A stretch of 15,499 bases of DNA from an uncultured Actinomyces sp. (GTDB lineage: Bacteria; Actinomycetota; Actinomycetes; Actinomycetales; Actinomycetaceae): the NCBI GenBank assembly GCA_902773415.1, contig CACYEE010000166.1, positions 1 to 15,499 on the forward strand. The letters are read 5' to 3'. The notes under the pieces are model-generated. The model ran no database searches, was not told the origin of the DNA, and saw only the letters and a program-made list of their open reading frames with translations. Both the position numbers and the translations under genes were made by a program. Below, piece after piece: positions 5,892 through 11,313 of the stretch. Each line of letters opens with the position of its first letter. The stretch's first letter is position 1.

Positions 5892-6800
5892 CTAGGCGTG
5901 ACGGGCGCGCAGAAGGGGAAGGATTCCGCGGATAAGCGACGCGAAATCCGTCGGCACGGAGGCCGGCATGAAGATGATGCCGTCGGTTGCCCCGGCCGAA
6001 ATCCACCGTTCCGCCTCATCGACGACATCTGCGACGGTGCCTGCGACGACCGCCTTGCCCGCAAAGGCATCCGCATGCCCAAGCATCCCGAGAAGAACCT
6101 TGCGCTCTCGGGCCGCTTCGCGCGTGGCCGAGACGATAAATCCGAGTTCGCACAGAACCTTCAGCTCTCGCCCGCAATCCGCAGCCGCCGACCTGAGGGC
6201 GAAACGCGCTTCGCGGGACTTGTGCGGATTCGAGCCAAGCAGGCGAACCGCATCGGCGAAGGTTGCCACGGGCTTCCAGTCGATCGCCTCGAAATCCTCG
6301 AGGGCAATGCGTACCGCAACCGTTGCGCCGACCGCATGGGCCTTGCGCGCGCACATGCCCATCTGCTCGAAATCGCTATCGCGCCGCACGGGCAGTTCGA
6401 TGCAGGCCCATCCGTTGCCCGCCCGGTTCATGAGACCGATGGCACGTTCGAAATCCTTGGCAGACTCGGGAACTCGGGCGGAGAGACCCAAGTCGCAATG
6501 CTCGATGAGGCGGCCGACCGTCAGTGCGGCGTCGAAACGTCCCCGATCGCCTTCGTGGTCGGTGCGGGTCACGAAGCCGTCAGACAGCGAGACGAAGTCA
6601 AGTCCCCCCGCAGCCGCGGCGGAAACTGCGGAGGCGAGCTGCGGATAGCTCATGTGTTCGACAGGCAGGTCGATTCCGAGTGCCTTCGAGCCGGCCGGTC
6701 TCGAAGCGCCAAACAGCGTCAGGTCGATCCCGACGAGCGCTTCGGTGAGCCGATGTGCCTCGGCGGGGACGAGTTGCGCGGTGTTGATCTGGATTGTCAT
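5892..6800 (-). CDS. Luciferase-like (LLM class) flavin-dependent oxidoreductase, divergent and short
   Basis: A 302-residue protein that aligns by eye with bacterial luciferase-like TIM-barrel monooxygenases. MSYPQLASAVSAAAAGGLDFVSLSDG matches the N-terminal helix and strand of the family. FDAALTVGRLIEHCDLGLSARVPES matches the segment reading 'sRIGLGxxVxxx'. AKDFERAIGLMNRAGNGWACIEL takes the place of the usual 'LSGGRxGWNVVT'. The C-terminal GTVADVVDEAERWISAGATDGIIFMP is the classical 'GTPEEVADxLxxWxxAGxDGFxLxP' end. It is shorter than most of the N-acetyl-Cys/nitrilotriacetate group (often 350-450 residues), so substrate and even flavin use are uncertain. The start ATG 6800 is fixed by a TAG two codons upstream, and its ribosome binding site is weak. 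It has its own promoter and a ~260-nt leader with a small ORF and hairpins. It is convergent with the thioredoxin gene, a possible electron-supply link (speculative). Confidence 0.75.
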   Translation of the reverse strand: MTIQINTAQLVPAEAHRLTEALVGIDLTLFGASRPAGSKALGIDLPVEHMSYPQLASAVSAAAAGGLDFVSLSDGFVTRTDHEGDRGRFDAALTVGRLIEHCDLGLSARVPESAKDFERAIGLMNRAGNGWACIELPVRRDSDFEQMGMCARKAHAVGATVAVRIALEDFEAIDWKPVATFADAVRLLGSNPHKSREARFALRSAAADCGRELKVLCELGFIVSATREAARERKVLLGMLGHADAFAGKAVVAGTVADVVDEAERWISAGATDGIIFMPASVPTDFASLIRGILPLLRARHA

Positions 6801-7058
6801 TGCCTATGGTCCATTCACGATTGTCCGGCGGCCTGTCGGCCTGATGTCGTGGCGCCTGTTGCGCTTCGGGGAACATGTGCGACTGCGGAACGCTTCGGCC
6901 GCAGCCGTTGCCGCGTTTCCGGGGTCACCGGCGATGCCGGCAATGCGGGCCGGCGGCAATATGGGGGCGCAGGCGACTGTCGAGGCAATATCGCCATGAC
7001 CGTGCCATGCTCGTACCTTCCTCTCGCTGCGTCCATTCCTCCCGCTCGTGACGGGCCT
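6801..7058 (-). promoter_or_regulatory. Long 5' leader of the luciferase-like gene with hairpins
   Basis: From the promoter at 7066-7094 the predicted transcript runs about 258 nt before the ATG at 6800. It holds a small ORF with a good ribosome binding site, then hairpins: CCGGC/GCCGG around 3 nt (6928-6940, overlapping the end of the small ORF) and CTGCGG/CCGCAG around 10 nt (6883-6904). This is the layout of a leader-peptide attenuator or a structured regulatory RNA. I recognise no known riboswitch class in it. Confidence 0.4.
6925..7008 (-). CDS. Putative leader peptide (27 codons) upstream of the luciferase-like gene
   Basis: On the minus strand ATG at 7008 is preceded by GAGGAAGG at 7-nt spacing, one of the best ribosome binding sites in the area. 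The frame runs 27 codons to TGA at 6925-6927. The peptide begins MARSWRYC and contains two Cys, three His and eight Arg, with the second Cys in a His/Arg cluster near the end (PHCRHRR). Its stop lies within 1 nt of a small GC hairpin. Actinobacteria are known to use small Cys- or Arg-containing upstream ORFs to control sulfur-metabolism genes. Whether this is one is inference. Random small ORFs are common in GC-rich DNA, so confidence is limited. Confidence 0.35.
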   Translation of the reverse strand: MARSWRYCLDSRLRPHIAAGPHCRHRR

Positions 7059-7065
7059 GCTTGGC

Positions 7066-7094
7066 AGTCTAATGAAAGAATGTCCACATGACAA
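7066..7094 (-). promoter_or_regulatory. Sigma-70-type promoter for the luciferase-like gene
   Basis: On the minus strand TTGTCA (7094-7089) and TAGACT (7071-7066) are separated by exactly 17 nt, a good match to the principal sigma factor consensus, in a locally AT-richer stretch. A start near 7059 would produce the long leader described for 6801-7058. Confidence 0.65.
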
Positions 7095-7139
7095 GACGTT
7101 TTTGCCACGATGCGGATATTGTTGGACTTGCCACACCGC

Positions 7140-7241
7140 TGACCTGCGGCAATGCAGTGTCTTTATGTCGAGATTGCCCGCCGGCCAATCGCCGCCACCA
7201 AGCGTTCCCGCAACGGCGGCAAGGTCCAAAGCCGCAGGTCA
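7140..7241 (-). repeat. Nested inverted repeats after the HExxH gene, possible terminator structure
   Basis: TGACCTGCGGC (7140-7150) and GCCGCAGGTCA (7231-7241) are a perfect 11-bp inverted repeat, and the right arm includes the stop codon of the HExxH gene. Between them GCCGCC (7191-7196) can pair with GGCGGC (7215-7220), and GATTG/CAATC flank a GC core near 7172-7190. Together they could fold into a branched structure separating this gene from the next promoter. There is no poly-T run, so factor-independent termination is not obvious. Confidence 0.5.
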
Positions 7242-7760
7242 CATGCGCGAGGAAAAGCGTTCGGCAAGCCTGTCGGCGCTTCTTTCGGTCACGAAGGAGC
7301 AATACCCGCGCCGTCCGCTCTTCCACATGCGCGCCACCGGAGGAAAGCCTGCCCAGACGAGCGAGGGCAGACCGACACAAGGCAAATAGAAGGGCCCCAG
7401 AATCAAGGACTGGATGCTATGGCCGAACTCGTGGCGATGGAGCCGCTCGGCCCGCTCCGGCATTCCGGCTACGCCGCAACCTGCGTTCGCGGACCGGGGA
7501 AGGAAAAGAAACATGCCGAGGCTCAACCCCGAACCCCTTGCCCAATACGTCACAAGCGCCGACCGGTACCACGAACGAGGGCAGGAAGCGTACCGCACGG
7601 CGAGCGCCGCCCCGAGAAGCGTCTGGGGAACTCCCCAGATCCACTGGGCAGCAACATATGCGCGCGAACCGCCAAAACGAGGCCGCCCTTCGGGAAAGCC
7701 CTGCGACGCTGCGCCACGACGCCTGCCAGCGTTGCGGCCCGCCCGCCCCGAAAAGCTCAC
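7239..7760 (-). CDS. Small membrane-associated HExxH protein (gluzincin-like), uncharacterised
   Basis: A 173-residue protein with zinc-peptidase hallmarks. HEFGH at residues 110-114 supplies two His ligands and the catalytic Glu. TERSAD (E159, D163) is the ExxAD pattern that provides the third ligand in M48-type gluzincins. Hydrophobic segments flank these: WIWGVPQTLLGAALAV (40-55), SLGMFLFL (80-87) and SLILGPFYLPCVGLPSLVW (118-136), suggesting tight membrane association. The order 'W..PQtLLG ... SLGxxxFL ... HEfGHxxQS..LGpxYl..iGLPSl.W ... TExxAD' matches, from memory, a family of small hypothetical proteins best known in Firmicutes. I know of no assigned function. The start is GTG 7760, overlapping the proB stop (GTGA) with AGGG upstream, so it is translated with proB. 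Residues 1-35 are Gly/Arg-rich and not part of the recognisable domain. The true start could be later (GTG at V55), but that would remove a conserved-looking segment. Confidence 0.7.
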   Translation of the reverse strand: MSFSGRAGRNAGRRRGAASQGFPEGRPRFGGSRAYVAAQWIWGVPQTLLGAALAVRYASCPRSWYRSALVTYWARGSGLSLGMFLFLPRSANAGCGVAGMPERAERLHRHEFGHSIQSLILGPFYLPCVGLPSLVWAGFPPVARMWKSGRRGYCSFVTERSADRLAERFSSRM

Positions 7761-8881
7761 TGCGAAGCCCTGAAGCTGCGCGTTCGCACAAGGTCGTTGG
7801 CATGGACAACCGGCCTCAGGCCGTGCGCGCTCGACTTGTCCGCGGCAATCCGGACGAGATCGTCGGAGGAAAACGCCGTCAGGCCGCGCCCGACACTCTG
7901 CCCTCCAAGCGTGCGAATCTCGACGAGATCGCCCACGACAAAACGTCCCGCAACCGCGACGACGCCAACAGGAAGAAGCGAGGCGCCGCGCGACCGAAGC
8001 GCCCTGGCCGCCCCCTCGTCGACCATCAGGCGTCCCTGAGGCTCGGCGGCATGCGCAAGCCACAGACGACGGGCAGGCACCCTCGTGGCTGCGGGAACGA
8101 ACCACGTCCCCGTCCGCTCTGCGCGAAGAGCCTCGTCGACCTTCTCGGCGCTCGTCAGCAGGACCCCGACCCCTCCGGAACACGCAAGATTCGCTGCGGC
8201 AACCTTCGTCGCCATGCCGCCCGTTCCCACCACGGAGCCGCGCCCGGTAATCTCGAACCCTTCAAGCTCGTCAATGGACGCGACCTCCTCGATCAGCCGG
8301 GCGCCCGGCTGCGACGGCGGAGCCGTGTACAGGCCATCCACATCGGTGAGAAGAACAAGCGCGTCGGCAACGACGAGATGCGAAACAAGCGCGGCAAGAC
8401 GGTCGTTGTCTCCGAAACGGAGCTCCTCGGTAACCACCGCGTCGTTCTCGTTGACAATCGGAATGATGCCATAGGAAAGCAGAAGCTTCAGCGACTCCTG
8501 CGCATTTGCGTAATGACGCCGATTGATGACGTCGGTCGCAGTGAGCAGCACCTGCCCAACGGTAATGTCGGCCTTCGCGAACCGTTCCTGATATGCGGAA
8601 ATCAGTCGCGACTGCCCGACCATCGAGGCGGCCTGGTGCAGCGGAATGTCCTTCGGCCTTCCCTTCAGCCCGACCGCCCCCATGCCGGCGGCCACCGAAC
8701 CGGAGGAGACAAGCACCACCTCCTGGCCGCGTTCACGTGCGGCAATGAGCGCATCGGCAAGCGCGCCGATGCGCTGGAGGTCGAGACTTCCGTCAGGAAG
8801 CGTCAGCGACGACGAGCCGATCTTGACGACAATCCGCCCGGCATCGCGAATCTGGTTCCGTTCGCGCAGCGGCTCCTGCAT
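7757..8881 (-). CDS. proB: Glutamate 5-kinase ProB
   Basis: A 374-residue enzyme with an N-terminal amino-acid kinase domain and a C-terminal PUA domain, normal length for ProB. It phosphorylates glutamate with ATP, the proline-inhibited first step of proline synthesis. Visible motifs are IVVKIGSSSLT (K20), VLVSSGSVAAGMG, GQVLLTATDV, PIVNENDAVV, FGDNDRLAALVS, LLTDVDGLYT and GTGGMATKVAAA. The PUA part is roughly residues 285-365 (ARALRSRGASLLPVGVVAVAGRFVVGDLVEI). The ATG at 8881 has AAGGAG 7 nt upstream, lying across the obgE stop 4 nt away, so the two genes are coupled. A longer open frame upstream only overlaps obgE. ProA is not adjacent; the next gene overlaps by 4 nt and is the HExxH protein. 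Confidence 0.97.
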   Translation of the reverse strand: MQEPLRERNQIRDAGRIVVKIGSSSLTLPDGSLDLQRIGALADALIAARERGQEVVLVSSGSVAAGMGAVGLKGRPKDIPLHQAASMVGQSRLISAYQERFAKADITVGQVLLTATDVINRRHYANAQESLKLLLSYGIIPIVNENDAVVTEELRFGDNDRLAALVSHLVVADALVLLTDVDGLYTAPPSQPGARLIEEVASIDELEGFEITGRGSVVGTGGMATKVAAANLACSGGVGVLLTSAEKVDEALRAERTGTWFVPAATRVPARRLWLAHAAEPQGRLMVDEGAARALRSRGASLLPVGVVAVAGRFVVGDLVEIRTLGGQSVGRGLTAFSSDDLVRIAADKSSAHGLRPVVHANDLVRTRSFRASQ

Positions 8882-8885
8882 GCTT

Positions 8886-10409
8886 CTACTCCTTGCCCGG
8901 ATCGGTCCAGCGGCCCGCCTCGCGCTCCGTCCAGAGCTCCTGCCGGGCCGCGGCCTTTGCGTCCATTCGGTCATGATACCGCTCGCGCTTCTCCCGCCGC
9001 GTCGCCCGCCCTCTACCTTCGAGACGCAGATCCGAACCGCGCGGACCAAGAAGCTCGGCGCCTACGGCCATCGTCGGCTCCCAGTCGAAGATGAACCCCG
9101 ATTCCTCCGGGCCGATGACGACCATATCGCCGGACCGGGCACCAATCCTCACAAGCTCGTCCTCGATTCCGATACGGTTGAGGCGGTCGGCAAGATAGCC
9201 GACAGCCTCGTCGTTGTCGAAATCCGTCTGGCGCACCCACAGCTCCGGCTTCGCTCCGCGCACCACGAAGAAATCCTCGCCGTCCTTCGTGCGGCGCATG
9301 ATCGCAAAAGGCTTCTCGTCGCTTCTCCCCCGAAGCGGCACGACGAGGCGAGGAGCCTCTTCCGCTTGCGGCAAGGATGCGCGGCATTCCTCGACCAGCC
9401 GCCCAAGGGCAAAGGTCAGCTCGCGAAGGCCCTCGTGCGAAGCCGTCGAGACGAGATGGACCGCCAGCCCGCGCTCGCGCAGGTCGCCGGTCACGAACTC
9501 GGCCAGTTCTCGCGCCTCGGGCACGTCGATCTTGTTGAGCACGACCAACCGGGGCCGTTCCATGAGCCCGGGCCGTCCCTCCACCGGAGGAATCCGGGAC
9601 GAATACGCGCCCAGCTCCGTCTCGAGAACATCCAGATCCGTCAGCGGATCGCGGCCAGGCTCGACAGTCGCGCAGTCCAAAACGTGAACGATGACCGCGC
9701 AGCGTTCGATATGGCGAAGAAACTCGAGCCCGAGGCCCTTGCCTTGCGAAGCTCCAGGAATCAGTCCCGGAACGTCGGCCACCGTATAGCGGTACTCGCC
9801 CGCCTGGACGACCCCGAGGTTCGGCACAAGCGTCGTGAAAGGATAGTCGGCGATCTTCGGCCGGGCAGCCGACACGGCGGCAATGAGCGACGACTTTCCG
9901 GCGCTCGGAAAACCTACGAGCGCCACATCCGCAATCGACTTGAGCTCAAGAACGACGCTGGCTTCCTCCCCCTCGTCGCCCAGAAGCGCGAACCCCGGAG
10001 CCTTGCGCCTCTTCGAGGCGAGAGCCGCATTGCCCAGGCCTCCGCGTCCTCCGGCGGCGACGACGAACCGCGAGCCCTCCCCCACAAGATCGGCAAGAAC
10101 GTCGCCGTCGAGACTCTTGACGACCGTGCCCGACGGCACCGGGAGAACAAGGTCGGCCCCCTTGCGTCCCGGACGCCAGTCGCCCGCTCCGGGCTGGCCG
10201 TTCTCCGCTCGCCGATGAGGGGCATGATGGTAGGCCAGAAGCGTCGTCTCCTGGGCGGACACCTCGAGAACGACCGACCCCCCGTCGCCCCCGTTTCCGC
10301 CATCGGGGCCCGCAAGGGGCTTGAACTTCTCGCGATGGACCGACGCGCAGCCATTGCCGCCATGCCCCGCGAAGGCATGAAGCGTCACTCGGTCGACAAA
10401 GCTTGCCAT
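8886..10409 (-). CDS. obgE: GTPase ObgE/CgtA, ribosome assembly factor
   Basis: A 507-residue Obg GTPase with three domains. The Gly-rich Obg fold (about 1-158) contains GGNGGDGGSVVLEV and the RRAENGQPGAG loop. The G domain has Walker A GFPSAGKSS (166-174), TTLVPNLG (G2), DVPGLIPGAS (G3), LNKIDVPEA (G4) and an STAS G5. The Obg C-terminal (OCT) domain spans about 360-441 and ends in GFIFDWEP. A basic tail of ~65 residues follows, as is common in actinobacteria. Obg binds the 50S subunit and links ribosome maturation with nutritional state. The ATG at 10409 has AGGAG 5 nt upstream. It sits after the rpmA terminator, so it relies on readthrough or a promoter in 10410-10477, where I see no convincing one. 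It is followed within 4 nt by proB. Confidence 0.98.
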   Translation of the reverse strand: MASFVDRVTLHAFAGHGGNGCASVHREKFKPLAGPDGGNGGDGGSVVLEVSAQETTLLAYHHAPHRRAENGQPGAGDWRPGRKGADLVLPVPSGTVVKSLDGDVLADLVGEGSRFVVAAGGRGGLGNAALASKRRKAPGFALLGDEGEEASVVLELKSIADVALVGFPSAGKSSLIAAVSAARPKIADYPFTTLVPNLGVVQAGEYRYTVADVPGLIPGASQGKGLGLEFLRHIERCAVIVHVLDCATVEPGRDPLTDLDVLETELGAYSSRIPPVEGRPGLMERPRLVVLNKIDVPEARELAEFVTGDLRERGLAVHLVSTASHEGLRELTFALGRLVEECRASLPQAEEAPRLVVPLRGRSDEKPFAIMRRTKDGEDFFVVRGAKPELWVRQTDFDNDEAVGYLADRLNRIGIEDELVRIGARSGDMVVIGPEESGFIFDWEPTMAVGAELLGPRGSDLRLEGRGRATRREKRERYHDRMDAKAAARQELWTEREAGRWTDPGKE

Positions 10410-10477
10410 CTCAACTCCTAGGATCGCCGCAAGGCGTCTTGGCCAAAGCCCGGACAGGAAAACCGACGGGCAGACAT

Positions 10478-10514
10478 AAAAAGAAAAAGGGCGGAAGGCT
10501 CGCGCCTCCCACCC
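10478..10514 (-). terminator. Strong intrinsic terminator after rpmA
   Basis: On the minus strand, 17 nt after the rpmA stop, an 11-bp stem (arms 10514-10504 and 10499-10489, with two G-T wobbles) closes a GCGA tetraloop (GNRA class) and is followed directly by TTTTTCTTTTT. This is the best factor-independent terminator in the window. It probably attenuates rather than abolishes transcription into obgE. Confidence 0.9.
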
Positions 10515-10531
10515 TGCTTTCTTGCCTTCAC

Positions 10532-10792
10532 TCAGGACTCGACGGTCGCAACGACGTCGACGACCTTGCGGTCGCGGCGCGTCCCGAACCTGACGTTGCC
10601 GGCCTCGAGGGCGAAAAGGGTATCGTCCTTGCCGATGCCGACATTCAGGCCCGGATGGAAATGCGTTCCGCGCTGGCGAACGAGGATCTCGCCGGCCTTG
10701 ACATGCTCGCCGCCGAAGCGCTTGACGCCCAGACGCTGCGCGTTTGAATCGCGCCCGTTGCGCGAGGAGCTGGCGCCCTTCTTATGTGCCAT
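10532..10792 (-). CDS. rpmA: 50S ribosomal protein bL27
   Basis: An 86-residue bL27 of normal length. The N-terminus begins directly MAHKKGASSSRNGRDSNAQRLG, the flexible tail that reaches toward the peptidyl-transferase centre, so no Firmicutes-type cleavable prosequence is present. The rest (KRFGGEHVKAGEILVRQRGT, then FHPGLNVGIGKDDTLFAL) is typical. The start has GAGGGGA about 9 nt upstream. It follows rplU by 27 bp, the near-universal rplU-rpmA pair, and ends before a strong terminator. Confidence 0.98.
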   Translation of the reverse strand: MAHKKGASSSRNGRDSNAQRLGVKRFGGEHVKAGEILVRQRGTHFHPGLNVGIGKDDTLFALEAGNVRFGTRRDRKVVDVVATVES

Positions 10793-10819
10793 TGTTCTGA
10801 ATCCCCTCTACCTGGTGCT

Positions 10820-11137
10820 TCACTTGATCCCGGTGACCTTGAGGCGGGTCAGCTGCTCACGGTGACCCTGACGCTTGCGGTAGCCGGTCTTGTTCTTGTA
10901 CTTGATGATCGAAATCTTCGGACCCTTTTCGGCTCGAACGATCTCGGCGGTCACCTTGGCGGAAATGCCGTCAGCCGCAGTGGTGACCTTGTCGCCATCA
11001 ACAAGCATGATGGGTTCGAGCTCGACCTTGTCGCCCTCGTTGCCGTCGATCTTGTCGACGACGACGACGGAACCGACGGAAACCTTCTCCTGGCGGCCAC
11101 CGGCCTTAACGATCGCGTACACCACGTTCTTGCTCAT
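10820..11137 (-). CDS. rplU: 50S ribosomal protein bL21
   Basis: A 105-residue bL21 with the usual start region VVYAIVKAGGRQEKV, the central IDGNEGDKVELEPIMLVDGDKV, and the C-terminal rRNA-binding signature ISIIKYKNKTGYRKRQGHREQLTRLKV. The exact start is uncertain. ATG 11137 has GGAG directly against it with no spacing. Two GTG codons at 11125 and 11122 would give the family-typical MVYAIV/MYAIV start, but with the same GGAG 12-15 nt away. It is the first gene of the rplU-rpmA pair and has its own upstream region with a candidate promoter and a hairpin. Confidence 0.96.
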   Translation of the reverse strand: MSKNVVYAIVKAGGRQEKVSVGSVVVVDKIDGNEGDKVELEPIMLVDGDKVTTAADGISAKVTAEIVRAEKGPKISIIKYKNKTGYRKRQGHREQLTRLKVTGIK

Positions 11138-11156
11138 CTCCGTATCGAATAACCGT

Positions 11157-11172
11157 GCCTGCCGAAACAGGC
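11157..11172 (-). promoter_or_regulatory. Small hairpin in the rplU leader
   Basis: On the minus strand GCCTG (11172-11168) pairs with CAGGC (11161-11157) around a 6-nt TTTCGG loop, about 20 nt before the rplU ATG. Ribosomal protein genes are often autoregulated through such leader structures. This one matches no leader I can name, so only its position is suggestive. Confidence 0.3.
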
Positions 11173-11204
11173 TCCTGACAATGATGCTCTCGCACCGGCT
11201 CTCT

Positions 11205-11234
11205 ACACTACAAGCCCGGCCCGCCAGGCAGCAA
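11205..11234 (-). promoter_or_regulatory. Candidate promoter for rplU-rpmA
   Basis: On the minus strand TTGCTG (11234-11229) is followed after 18 nt by TAGTGT (11210-11205). The 176-bp gap between the RNase E/G gene and rplU gives room for it, and the predicted start would leave a leader of about 60 nt containing the small hairpin. The boxes are imperfect. Confidence 0.35.
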
Positions 11235-11313
11235 GCCGAGCGCCCGCAAGAAACGAACATGAACCTATGGCATTCGCCACGATTGGATATCCGTCATGTT
11301 CCGGGCGCACCCC

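Noticed and set aside
6804..7229. Minus-strand frames of 97 and 141 codons in the luciferase-like gene leader
   Set aside because: No family similarity and no good ribosome binding sites; the longer one starts upstream of the clear promoter at 7066-7094. The short 27-codon frame with a proper site is the better candidate.
8882..9049. N-terminal extension of ProB into obgE
   Set aside because: The extension overlaps the obgE coding end, is Arg/Ser-rich and non-homologous. ATG 8881 has a strong ribosome binding site and gives normal ProB length.
7088..9094. 668-codon + strand open frame opposite proB and the HExxH gene
   Set aside because: Arg/Pro/His-rich antisense translation with no domain, overlapping well-supported minus-strand genes.
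8646..10421. 591-codon + strand open frame opposite obgE and proB
   Set aside because: ObgE and ProB on the minus strand are unmistakable. The + frame has no recognisable domain.
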